Shown: positions 7,882 through 15,419 of the stretch, in pieces | Position numbering within the stretch: the first letter of the stretch is position 1 | Layout of the letters: each line of letters begins with the position of its first letter | From: JASFBA01 sp036172265 | GTDB lineage: Bacteria > Chloroflexota > Chloroflexia > DTKN01 | Length of the DNA: 31,619 nt | Direction of reading: 5' to 3' | Assembly: GCA_036172265.1 (NCBI GenBank) | Contig: JASFBA010000006.1 | Coordinates: forward strand, 1 to 31,619 | The notes under the pieces: generated by a model | Told to the model about the DNA's origin: nothing | What the model saw: the letters and a program-made list of their open reading frames with translations, nothing else | Databases searched by the model: none | Made by a program: the position numbers and the translations under genes

Positions 7882-9813
7882 ATGCCCATTTGTCCGCAAT
7901 GTGGAACCCGAAACCCGAAAGAAAATACCGTCTGCCGTTCCTGCGGCGCCCTGCTAGAGGCACCGCCGGCCCCTCTTCCGACGACGCCGGAAGAGTCCCC
8001 GCCCCCGCCGGCTTCGGAGGAAATCCTTATCGGTCGGGCAGCGGCCTTTGGCCTGGCCGCCGCCGTCGTCCTGGGCGGCATCTGGTTTGCCCTGGAGTAT
8101 TTTACCCACCAGCCGTTGCCTTTCCTGGCCCTCCTGGTGGGTTGGGTGGTGCCTGAGGTGGTGATGCGAGGGGCCGGCCGCAGGCGCAGCCGAGCCCTGC
8201 AGTGGCTCGCCCTGGGACTGACGTTCCTGACCATCGCCGGAACGCTCCTCCTGCTGGCGGCAACCGACCCGGCCGGCTTCTCCGTCGCCCTGGGAAACCG
8301 CCTGCAGGACGTCTTTTCCCTGCTCCTTTACCTTCTGACCCTTATGATGGCCTATTTCTCCCCCGCTCCTCGCCCGGCCCCCCGTCCCCAGCCTCAGGAA
8401 CAGGAAGTCAAGAAAGAGGAAACGGCGGAAGAAGAAAAGCCGGCCGAAGAAGCCGCGGCCGAAGAGGAGCCGACGCTGCGCTGCGTCCGCTGTCAATCTC
8501 CCACCACCGAGGAAGAGGCCCTGATGCTGCCGGCCCGTCGCGGACAGGTGGCCGCCCTCTGCCCCAAGTGCGCCGCCGAGATCGAGGCCCGCTTCGCCGC
8601 CGAAAGTGAGGATATCCAGGTCGGCCCGGCCGTCCTCTACGGCCTGGGAGCAGCCCTGGCCGGCGGCGTTATCTGGTACCTGGCGGAACGTTTCTCCGGC
8701 ATGGGACTGGCCTTCCTGGCCTTTATCTTCGGCTGGCTGGTGGCCGAGGCGGTGCGGCTGGGGGCCGGCCGTAAGCGCGGCCGGGTGCTCCAGTGGATCG
8801 CCCTGGGACTGACCCTGGCGATGATCGTGGGCACCCAGATCGCCCTCGCCGCCACCGTCCGGCCGGCCAGCGATGGACGCCCCGCCTGGTCACCAGACGG
8901 CACGCGCCTGGCCTTCCAGTCCGATCGCAGCGGAAATTGGGAGATCTACGTCCTCCAGGCCGATGGCAGCAAGGGGATTCGCCTGACGAACCATGCCGAC
9001 GCCGACATGGCCCCAGCCTGGTCGCCCGAGGGGAAGCGTCTGGCCTTCCAGTCCGACCGTGGGGGAGGGTGGAACCTCTATACCATGAACGCCGCCGACG
9101 GCACCGAGGTGACCCGATTGGCCGACGGCGAGGAGCCGGCCTGGTCGCCCGATGGGAAGCGCCTGGCCCTGGTCGTCCGCTCGGACGGCAACACCGAAAT
9201 CTACGTAGTCAATGCCGATGGGAACGGCCTTTCTCGCCTGACGGAAAACGTCGCGGGCGATGAACACCCCACCTGGTCGCCGGACGGCACGCGTTTGGCT
9301 TTTGCCTCGGAACGCGATGGAAACTGGGAAATTTATGTTATGAATGCCGACGGCACGGGGGTATCTCGTCTGACAGACCACCCAGCCGCCGACCGCTCCC
9401 CGGCCTGGTCGCCCTCAGAAGAGGCTATCGCCTTTGTCTCGGAGCGCGACGGCAACGCCGAAATCTACCGGATGAACATCGAAGGGGGCAGCCTTCGTCG
9501 GCTGACGGAGGAACCGGCCGAGGACAGAGACCCGGCCTGGTCGCCGGACGGCACACGCCTGGCCTTTACCTCGGAGCGTGATGGGGATGCCGAGATCTAC
9601 CTGATGAACGCGGACGGGAGCCAGCCGGCGCCCCTGACCCGCGATCCGGCCGGCATCCCAGAAGTGCTCATGGATCGGTTGCGGGACCCCTTTACTTTGC
9701 TCCTCTTCCTCCTGGGGCTGTTCCAGGCCTATAGCACGCCGTCCCCCCGGAGGCTTCCTCGCCGGAAACAGGAGGGTCCGACGCAGAGACAGCAGGATAA
9801 CCCCACTCCATAG
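7882..9813 (+). CDS. Membrane protein with two zinc ribbons, duplicated 4-span module and inserted TolB-like propeller
   Basis: A 643-residue protein of unknown function. Domain order: zinc ribbon CPQCG...CRSCG (4-22); membrane module A (about 45-160), four spans ending LLLYLLTLMMAYF; a charged Pro/Glu linker; a second zinc ribbon CVRCQ...CPKC (about 198-234); membrane module B starting near 250. Modules A and B align throughout, for example GAGRRRSRALQWLALGLT with GAGRKRGRVLQWIALGLT. In module B, between spans 3 and 4, six TolB/PD40-type repeats are inserted (about 331-587; each PAWSPDGTRLAF...EIYxMNADG...RLT), after which the module resumes with DPAG and a last span. Arg-rich loops between spans 2 and 3 suggest zinc ribbons inside and propeller outside. 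GGAGGAAAA precedes the ATG. It may sense or scaffold something across the membrane; no established function. Confidence 0.82.
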   Translation: MPICPQCGTRNPKENTVCRSCGALLEAPPAPLPTTPEESPPPPASEEILIGRAAAFGLAAAVVLGGIWFALEYFTHQPLPFLALLVGWVVPEVVMRGAGRRRSRALQWLALGLTFLTIAGTLLLLAATDPAGFSVALGNRLQDVFSLLLYLLTLMMAYFSPAPRPAPRPQPQEQEVKKEETAEEEKPAEEAAAEEEPTLRCVRCQSPTTEEEALMLPARRGQVAALCPKCAAEIEARFAAESEDIQVGPAVLYGLGAALAGGVIWYLAERFSGMGLAFLAFIFGWLVAEAVRLGAGRKRGRVLQWIALGLTLAMIVGTQIALAATVRPASDGRPAWSPDGTRLAFQSDRSGNWEIYVLQADGSKGIRLTNHADADMAPAWSPEGKRLAFQSDRGGGWNLYTMNAADGTEVTRLADGEEPAWSPDGKRLALVVRSDGNTEIYVVNADGNGLSRLTENVAGDEHPTWSPDGTRLAFASERDGNWEIYVMNADGTGVSRLTDHPAADRSPAWSPSEEAIAFVSERDGNAEIYRMNIEGGSLRRLTEEPAEDRDPAWSPDGTRLAFTSERDGDAEIYLMNADGSQPAPLTRDPAGIPEVLMDRLRDPFTLLLFLLGLFQAYSTPSPRRLPRRKQEGPTQRQQDNPTP

Positions 9814-10159
9814 GTATCAAGCCGAAAGTTCCCACCCCTGGTGAGAGGGGTCAGGGGAGGGGGAAGAGCGACGCCGGCCGCCCTTCTCTCCCTCGTGCCC
9901 CCCATCCAGGGGGAGGGACGCCGGTCTCCTGCCTTCGGGTAAGACAGCCATCGGGCGAGATAGGCGAAGGAAAAGGGGAAACAGTACCGGTTCGCCGGGG
10001 CGTACCGTCGCTGCGCTCTTTGCCCCGCTTGATACGTATGGGGCGACCACCAGGGTCGCCCTTTCGAAACCGTTCGAGACCAAAGTCGCAGACGGCCGGC
10101 CGCCCCTTTGTTATCATAAGGTAACTATTCAGCCTGCGCCGGTCGAGCAAAGACACAAA
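9814..10159. other. Gene-free interval with G/C-rich repeats
   Basis: This 346-base gap lies between two converging genes. Its first part (9835-9915) is G-rich repeat-like sequence (GAGAGGGGTCAGGGGAGGGG, then CCCCCATCCAGGGGGAGGGA), related in style to the element near 31336. A perfect hairpin is at 10041-10061. A GTTATCATAAGGTAACT segment at about 10110-10126 holds a small inverted repeat (GTTA...TAAC). No reading frame here resembles a protein. Confidence 0.6.
10041..10061. repeat. Palindromic repeat, 8-bp stem
   Basis: GGGCGACC (10041-10048) and GGTCGCCC (10054-10061) flank a 5-base loop, ACCAG. On the minus strand the hairpin is followed by CCATACG, not by a T-run, and on the plus strand only by TTTCG, so it is a weak terminator at best. 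It resembles the GGTCGC/GCGACC palindromes at 22498-22568, suggesting one dispersed family. It could act as a bidirectional barrier between the converging genes. Confidence 0.6.
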
Positions 10160-12388
10160 TCAATCTGCCGCTACTTTCAGGAAGCGGGCGAGTTCCCCCA
10201 GCACCGGCGTGCCCTCCTGGGGGCGCTCGCGGCCGTAGAGTTCCACCGCCCGGCTCCAGGAAATCTGGAGGTGCCGACGGGCCCGGGTGATGCCCACGTA
10301 GAGGAGGCGCAGCCGTTCGGCGATCGTCTCCCAATTGGCCTCGCGGGTGGCCTGGAAGGTGTCCTGGGGAGCGTCGGGGTCGCCCATCAGCCCCCGCAGT
10401 TGGGCCTGCACCGTGGCGGTGGGGTTCCCGCCCAGTTCCGGGTAACTCCCCAGGAAGGCCTGTTCCAGGTCGTGCGGCACCCAGAAGCGATCTATCCCGG
10501 CCAGGCAGACGAAATCCCACTCTAGCCCCTTGGCCCGGTGCTGGGTGGCAACGGTCACCCGGCCGGGTCGGGGAGTAAAGCCCAGGTCGTCCTCGCTCAG
10601 GCCAACGAAGCGGCGCTGCCCCCGGGCGATACGCTCCAGTTCGGCGGCCAGGTCGGGCAGGCGCAGGGTGGGGTCGGCTTCGGCCTGGTGACGGAGGTAG
10701 GCGGCGATCTGCTGGGATGTGGCCAGGTCGGCCGGCCGGGAAAAGACCTCCGAGGCCAGGAGCAACACCCACTGCTCGATCGGCAGCGGGGCCGCCAGGA
10801 GCGCCCGGCGGAGGAGTTCCAGGAAGGGGGCGAGGATTTCCAGGTCCTGGGGAGAAGCCCGGCCGGCCGGAAGAGCCTGCAAGGGCTCTTCCCCGGTGGC
10901 CGGGAAGAGGAGCACCTCCGGACGGCGACAACTGCGCAGGAGACGGAAGAGGCGCGGCCGGGCCTCCTCACTTGGGAGGGCCAGCCAGCCCTGTTCTACC
11001 AGAGATTCGAAGGCGCAGGCCAGGGCATCCCCTCGCTGAGGAGCGGCGACGAAGGAAAGAAGCGCGGCCAGGACACCGGCCACCCCCCGGGCCTGGGAGG
11101 AACTCTCCAGGAGTTCGTCATAGGGAAGGCCTCGCGCTGCCAGCACCTCGGCCATGCGGTAGCCGACCTCGTTGGTCGGCACGAGTACGGCCAGGGTGCG
11201 CTCGGGATAGCGTCGGCGATACCGTTCCAGGAGCCGGGCCAGCCGGGGCAGTTCCTCCCCTTCCCGCCGGGCATAGCCGCGCACATGGATGGCCACATTG
11301 TTTTCCTCATCCGGCGGGTTGGGCTGGGGGTCCCCCGGAGGAGCCGGCTCCATCGCTTGCCGGCGGAAGGTTCGCTCGCGCACCTCCGGCAGAGGATGGC
11401 ACTCGCAGACCCATTCCACGAGGTGATTGGCCAGCGCCATGATGCGAGGGGCACAGCGCCCGGTCTGGGCCATGGTGATGGTACGCACCTCGGGGCGCTC
11501 CATAAAGGCGCGGAAATAGCGCGGATGAGCGGCGGTGAAGGTGCTGGTGATGGCCTGATTGGGGTCGCCCACGCGCACCCAGTTGCCCTGCGGGCCGGCC
11601 AGGAGGGAAAGCAACTCTTCCTGCAACGGCACGCTATCCTGGGCCTCGTCCTCCAGGATAAAGGGCCAACGCCGGCGCAGCCGGGCCAGGAAGTCGGGAT
11701 AGCGTTCCAGGAGGTCCACGGCCCGCCAGACCAGGTCGTCGAAATCCAGCCCGCCGCTGCTTTCGACGTACGACTGGTAAAGGGCATAGATCTCGGCCGT
11801 TATACGCAGGAAATCGAGGGAAGATGGGCCGGTCTCCTCCGATCGGGAGGGCAGGCGGGATAGAATGGCCTGGGGACGCCAGCGGCGGTTCTTGGCCACT
11901 TCGATGACGGCGGCGGCCATCTCGCGGAGCCGTTCCCGCCAGAAGTGCCGAGCCTCGGCGCTCTCCTCCTCCAAGAGGAACTCCCAGACCCAGGGGTGCT
12001 CCTCCAGCCATCGGTCCAGGGCATGTTCCAGGAAGGCCTGGCCGGTGCGTTCGTCCAGGACGGGGAAATCGGGGACGACGCCGGCCAGGCCGGGCTGTTC
12101 CAGGACGATCTCGCGGGAGAGACTGTGCAGGGTGCGCACCTCGTAGCGACCCCGACGCACCCCCTCTTCCTCCAGCCGGCGGGCAATGGCATGGGCCAGG
12201 TTGTCCACCGCCGAGTTCATGTAGGTAACCACCAGGACGGCGCTCTCTTCGGGGAGGCCGCGGGCCAGGAGGTGGGCGGCCAGCGCGGCCAGGGTCACGG
12301 TCTTGCCGCTTCCGGGGACGGCCGAGACGGCCAGGAAGCCTCCCTCATAGGCCAGCACTTCCGACTGGGCCGGGCGGGGGCGGAACAT
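10160..12388 (-). CDS. UvrD/Rep-family superfamily I DNA helicase
   Basis: A 742-residue ATP-dependent 3'-5' DNA helicase/translocase by family. Visible motifs: Q motif RPAQSEVL (5-12), Walker A AVPGSGKT (23-30), Ia VVTYMNSAVDN (53-63), II DEAQD (247-251) and III GDPNQAI (274-280). Motif V is QHRAKGLEWDFV, and motif VI LLYVGITRARRHL lies near 695. The length fits UvrD/PcrA/Rep. The region between III and V diverges from housekeeping UvrD, with a long run of Leu/Ala/Arg-rich helices, so it may be a paralog specialised for repair or conflict resolution. The ATG directly abuts the rex stop codon (TAG then ATG), with GGAAG just before, so translation is likely coupled to rex and both share the rex promoter. 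Confidence 0.9.
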   Translation of the reverse strand: MFRPRPAQSEVLAYEGGFLAVSAVPGSGKTVTLAALAAHLLARGLPEESAVLVVTYMNSAVDNLAHAIARRLEEEGVRRGRYEVRTLHSLSREIVLEQPGLAGVVPDFPVLDERTGQAFLEHALDRWLEEHPWVWEFLLEEESAEARHFWRERLREMAAAVIEVAKNRRWRPQAILSRLPSRSEETGPSSLDFLRITAEIYALYQSYVESSGGLDFDDLVWRAVDLLERYPDFLARLRRRWPFILEDEAQDSVPLQEELLSLLAGPQGNWVRVGDPNQAITSTFTAAHPRYFRAFMERPEVRTITMAQTGRCAPRIMALANHLVEWVCECHPLPEVRERTFRRQAMEPAPPGDPQPNPPDEENNVAIHVRGYARREGEELPRLARLLERYRRRYPERTLAVLVPTNEVGYRMAEVLAARGLPYDELLESSSQARGVAGVLAALLSFVAAPQRGDALACAFESLVEQGWLALPSEEARPRLFRLLRSCRRPEVLLFPATGEEPLQALPAGRASPQDLEILAPFLELLRRALLAAPLPIEQWVLLLASEVFSRPADLATSQQIAAYLRHQAEADPTLRLPDLAAELERIARGQRRFVGLSEDDLGFTPRPGRVTVATQHRAKGLEWDFVCLAGIDRFWVPHDLEQAFLGSYPELGGNPTATVQAQLRGLMGDPDAPQDTFQATREANWETIAERLRLLYVGITRARRHLQISWSRAVELYGRERPQEGTPVLGELARFLKVAAD

Positions 12389-13024
12389 CTACTCTTCCTG
12401 TGCCGACAGGTAAAAGGTCATGCTCTCCAGGGCCACCAGCGGCTCCATCTGGCGAACCCATACCCCCTCGGGCACGCGCAACGTCACCGGCGCATAGTTG
12501 AGAATGGCCCGCACCCCGGCCTGAACAAGAAGGTCGGCCACCTCCTGGGCCTTGTCCGGCGGAACGGCCAGAATGGCGATGCGGATTCCCAATTCCGGGA
12601 TGAGCCGTTCGATCTCCTCATCGGCGTGGATGGTCAGCCCGCCGATCGTGGTGCCGATCTTGCGGGGATCGCTGTCGAAGAGGGCGACGACCTGAAAGCC
12701 TTCTTGGGCAAAGTTCTGGTAATGAAGCAAGGCCCGTCCCAGGTTGCCCAGGCCGACGATGGCCATCGGCCAGGTCCGTTCCAACCCCAGGATGTGCTGC
12801 AGGTGTTTCAGGAGGGTCTCCACAGGGTAGCCGATGCCCTGCTTGCCAAAGCCGCCGAAGAAGGAGAGGTCCTTCCGAATCTGGGCCGCGGTCACGTTGA
12901 GCATTTCCCCCAGCAGCCGAGAGGAAACGGTCTTCCGGCCGCGGTCTCGGCAGGCGCGCAGGGCATGGTAGTACTGGGTCAAGCGGCGAACGACAACATC
13001 CGGAATAGGGCGCTGCTGGGCCAT
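12389..13024 (-). CDS. rex: Redox-sensing transcriptional repressor Rex
   Basis: A 211-residue Rex: an N-terminal winged helix (about 10-80, with VSSRLLGEMLNVTAAQIRKD and the FFGGFGKQGIGY wing) and a Rossmann NAD(H) domain with GLGNLG at 91-96 and the usual ALFDSDPRKIG. It ends in a C-terminal helix used in dimer swapping. Rex homodimers bind operators when NAD+/NADH is high and release them on NADH binding, controlling fermentative and respiratory genes. ATG 13024 is chosen because AAGGAGGAAAAG sits right before it and the Rex fold begins there; the open frame upstream lacks Rex sequence. It leads a two-gene unit with the helicase. The promoter is excellent and overlaps a divergent one. No clean palindromic Rex operator was found. 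Confidence 0.96.
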   Translation of the reverse strand: MAQQRPIPDVVVRRLTQYYHALRACRDRGRKTVSSRLLGEMLNVTAAQIRKDLSFFGGFGKQGIGYPVETLLKHLQHILGLERTWPMAIVGLGNLGRALLHYQNFAQEGFQVVALFDSDPRKIGTTIGGLTIHADEEIERLIPELGIRIAILAVPPDKAQEVADLLVQAGVRAILNYAPVTLRVPEGVWVRQMEPLVALESMTFYLSAQEE

Positions 13025-13055
13025 CTTTTCCTCCTTGATGCTCGGCTTTGGCCTT

Positions 13056-13084
13056 ACTATATCGTGAAAGTGGGTACTTGTCAA
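13056..13084 (-). promoter_or_regulatory. rex promoter
   Basis: On the minus strand a perfect TTGACA (13084-13079), 17 bases, then TATAGT (13061-13056), about 32 bases before the rex ATG. TTTCACGA next to the -10 resembles one Rex half-site, but the partner half is missing at the proper distance, so autoregulation is only a possibility. Confidence 0.75.
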
Positions 13085-13106
13085 GCGCGGCAAGATGTGG
13101 TATAAT
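13078..13106 (+). promoter_or_regulatory. Divergent promoter for the tRNA / M23 side
   Basis: TTGTCA (13078-13083), 17 bases, then a perfect TATAAT (13101-13106). The -35 occupies the same bases as the rex -35 read on the other strand. A transcript from here would reach the tRNA gene after about 75 bases and then the M23 lipoprotein gene. Confidence 0.7.
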
Positions 13107-13187
13107 AAAAATAACAGGCGATCCCACGTTCCCGCTGGCAGGAAGCGGCCGGCGTGGGAAGGGGCAGGGGTTAGGCCTGCCCCGGCT

Positions 13188-13259
13188 GGGCCCGTGGCGC
13201 AACGGCAGCGCAAGTGACTCATAATCACCAGGTTCCAGGTTCGAATCCTGGCGGGCCCA
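13188..13259 (+). tRNA. tRNA with CAU anticodon (Ile2-type likely, or elongator Met)
   Basis: A 72-base cloverleaf. The acceptor stem GGGCCCG (13188-13194) pairs perfectly with CGGGCCC (13252-13258), and the discriminator is A13259. The D stem is GCGC/GCGC with loop AACGGCA. The anticodon loop CTCATAA has CAU at 13220-13222. The T stem CCAGG/CCTGG encloses TTCGAAT. CCA is not encoded. The anticodon stem's outer pair (13213 A with 13229 C) is mismatched. It lacks the three G-C pairs of an initiator tRNA. The GACTCATAATC core and G/C-rich acceptor resemble bacterial tRNA-Ile2, whose C34 is changed to lysidine by TilS to read AUA, more than elongator Met. This choice is a judgement by eye. Confidence 0.9.
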
Positions 13260-13297
13260 TAACTTTGCCGAAATCATCGGAGTCTCCTAACATTTGG

Positions 13298-14296
13298 ATG
13301 CGACGCTTAGCCCTTTTTCTTTTCTTGTGGGTGGTTCTCGTCGGGTGCATTCCAGCCGAAGAGTTTCCTGCTGCTCCTGAACTGGAACCCACCTTTACCC
13401 CCGCGCCTACCTATACCCCATCTCCTACCCCGATTCCGACGATTATCCCGGCGCCGACGCCCCCTCCCTCTCCTACCCCCTCTCCCACGCCGGCCATCCT
13501 GCGCGGAAGCCTCGCCGCCGAACCGCCCCAGGTCTATCCAGGCCGTACCTTTCTCGTCCGGCTCTACGCCTCCCTGCCGGCTACCATCGCCGTTTCTCTG
13601 GACGACCAACGGCTTCCCCTCTTTGCCTCCGGCAAAGAAAGGGAATATGTCGCTCTGGTGGGCTTCCCGGTCTGGACCAAACCCGGGTCGCGCCTCCTGA
13701 CAGCCGTCCTCCGGGATGGGCTGGGACAGGAAGTTGTCCTGAGCCAAACGGTGCAAATCCTGCCCATCGAATACCCCGTGGAACACATCCAACTGGCCCC
13801 CGGCCGAGGGGCGCTCTTGGACCCCAAGATCCTGCAGGCAGAACGGGAGCGCCTTCTGCCGATTTGGTCTCTCCTAAGCCCGGAGCGCCTCTGGGAGGGC
13901 TCTTTTATCACGCCTACCGAAGGGGTCATTTCCTCTCCCTTTGGCGCGATGCGCTCCTACAACGGCGGCCCGGTGAGCGACTATCACCAGGGCATAGACT
14001 TCAGCAACATCACCGGCACGGTAGTGGTGGCTGCCGCTCGGGGCCGGGTCGTCTTGGCCGAGCGGCTTCAGGTGCGTGGCAACACGGTAATCCTGGATCA
14101 CGGCTGGGGAGTGCTCAGCGGTTATTTCCATATGTCGGCCATCGAGGTCCAGGTGGGAGACATCGTGGAACAGGGACAGCCCATCGGGCGCATCGGAGCC
14201 ACCGGGCTGGTCAGCGGTGCCCATTTGCATTGGGAGATACGGGTGGGGATGGTGCCGGTGGATCCGAAGGAGTGGGTCTGGCGGGCCTTCCCCTGA
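13298..14296 (+). CDS. M23-family peptidase lipoprotein
   Basis: A 332-residue exported protein predicted to cut peptidoglycan cross-bridges or regulate such enzymes. The N-terminus is a lipoprotein signal with lipobox LVGC (C17). A Pro/Thr-rich spacer (about 28-65) follows, then a probable beta-sandwich domain (about 70-165) and the LytM/M23 domain. Zinc ligands are intact: the H and D of HQGID and the first and third residues of HLHWE near the C-terminus, with the linking strands GRVVLAERL and GNTVILDHG. The frame opens inside the tRNA gene, but ATG 13298 starts the signal peptide and is chosen for that; its ribosome binding site is weak (GGAG about 15 bases upstream). The last 86 bases overlap the opposing transporter gene. 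Confidence 0.88.
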   Translation: MRRLALFLFLWVVLVGCIPAEEFPAAPELEPTFTPAPTYTPSPTPIPTIIPAPTPPPSPTPSPTPAILRGSLAAEPPQVYPGRTFLVRLYASLPATIAVSLDDQRLPLFASGKEREYVALVGFPVWTKPGSRLLTAVLRDGLGQEVVLSQTVQILPIEYPVEHIQLAPGRGALLDPKILQAERERLLPIWSLLSPERLWEGSFITPTEGVISSPFGAMRSYNGGPVSDYHQGIDFSNITGTVVVAAARGRVVLAERLQVRGNTVILDHGWGVLSGYFHMSAIEVQVGDIVEQGQPIGRIGATGLVSGAHLHWEIRVGMVPVDPKEWVWRAFP

Positions 14297-15419
14297 GCAG
14301 GAGAAGACAACCTAACCCCATGCCCAGCGCGGCCAGGAGGTAGGAAGGCCCCGCGCCTAAACTACCCCAGAACAGGCCTCCTCCTCCCTCTCCCACCGCC
14401 GCCCCGGCCAGCATGCAGGCGTCAAAGAGCCCCACTGCCCGCCCCTGTTGCTCCTGAGGGACGCACTCCATCGCCAGAAGCGTGGCGTAGAAGCCGGCCG
14501 AGTTCCCCAGACAGTAGAGGGCGTAGAGCGGGTAGAGGAGTATCACTTCCTTCGGCCAGGGAAAGAGGAACCAGGCCAGGCCCATCAGGGCGTACCCGCC
14601 GATAACGATTCTCCGGCGTCCGATGCGGTCTCCCAGGAGGCCGGCCGGCCAACTGGAGAGGAGCCAGGCGGCGTTGTAGATGGCCGGGAAGCGGGAAAGC
14701 ACCTGAGGGCTTCCCCCCAGGCGGGGGTCATAGGCCAGGAAGGAGGGGGCATATCCCAGGACCGTGACCACCACCACCGAGGCACAGATGTAACGCAGCG
14801 AGGCGTTCCGAAGGAGGGCCGGCCATCCTCGTCTTCCGGCCTGCACCTCGGTGGAGCGCACCGGCCGGCCGTGAGGAAGCAAGATAAACATCGGGAGAAA
14901 AGCCAGGAGGTACAGCCCGGCCTTGGAGAAGAAAACGGCCGGCCAGCCGGAAGCCTCGGCCAACCATCCGGCCAGGAGCGCTCCGCCGACGGCTACCAGG
15001 GAGTAGACCGTGTCGAGGAAGCCGACCGTATTCCCCGTTTGCCCTGCAGCCGCTTCTTCCACCAACCGCAGGACGGCCGGGTGGGAAGCCATCTGTGCCC
15101 CCTGGATCAGGAGGAAACCCGAGGCGGCGACCGGCCAGGTAGGGGACAGACCCTCCATCACCAGCCCCAGCGTTGTCAGCGCCACGCCGCCCAGGAGCGT
15201 CGTCCGCGCCCCCAGTCGGTCGGCCAGTTGTCCGCCGAAGAGCGAACCCAGCGCAGCCGTCCCCCAACCGAGGCCCAGCACCAGGCCCATTACCTCCGGA
15301 CCGGCCTTCAGGGAGAGCATAAAGGCGCCGAAGAGGGCCGTGCCCACTTCCAGCAGGCCGGCGCAGACCTGGAAAAAGGCCAAGGCCAGGACGGTGGGAT
15401 GACGCAGGGTCCGGATCAT
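14211..15419 (-). CDS. Major facilitator superfamily transporter
   Basis: A 402-residue inner-membrane protein with about twelve hydrophobic spans. The MFS loop 2-3 signature is present as GGQLADRLGARTTLLGG (about residues 62-78), and its counterpart in the second half as LLGDRIGRRRIVIGG. Short charged loops and a Pro-rich cytoplasmic tail (PARPTPSDPPAPSPPVSPN) complete it. The substrate is unknown; the family includes drug and sugar-phosphate exporters. The start overlaps the stop of the methyltransferase gene by four bases (ATGA), so they form an operon with translational coupling. Its 3' end overlaps the M23 gene by 86 bases on the opposite strand; the overlapping part here is the low-complexity tail. 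Confidence 0.88.
   Translation of the reverse strand: MIRTLRHPTVLALAFFQVCAGLLEVGTALFGAFMLSLKAGPEVMGLVLGLGWGTAALGSLFGGQLADRLGARTTLLGGVALTTLGLVMEGLSPTWPVAASGFLLIQGAQMASHPAVLRLVEEAAAGQTGNTVGFLDTVYSLVAVGGALLAGWLAEASGWPAVFFSKAGLYLLAFLPMFILLPHGRPVRSTEVQAGRRGWPALLRNASLRYICASVVVVTVLGYAPSFLAYDPRLGGSPQVLSRFPAIYNAAWLLSSWPAGLLGDRIGRRRIVIGGYALMGLAWFLFPWPKEVILLYPLYALYCLGNSAGFYATLLAMECVPQEQQGRAVGLFDACMLAGAAVGEGGGGLFWGSLGAGPSYLLAALGMGLGCLLLLRGRPARPTPSDPPAPSPPVSPNANGHR

Noticed and set aside
10041..10061. Rho-independent terminator for the propeller or helicase gene
   Set aside because: No T-run follows on the minus strand and only three T's on the plus strand; it fits the dispersed palindrome family better.
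13061..13084. Classical Rex operator in the rex promoter
   Set aside because: TCGTGAA and TTGTCAA are present, but they are nine bases apart and the second half mismatches the expected TTCACAA, so it does not meet the usual palindrome.
13025..13228. Longer rex start at 13228
   Set aside because: The extra 68 residues overlap the tRNA gene and promoters and are not Rex-like; AAGGAGG lies right before the ATG at 13024.
13188..13259. Initiator tRNA-Met
   Set aside because: The anticodon stem lacks the three consecutive G-C pairs, and the acceptor's first pair is a normal G-C.
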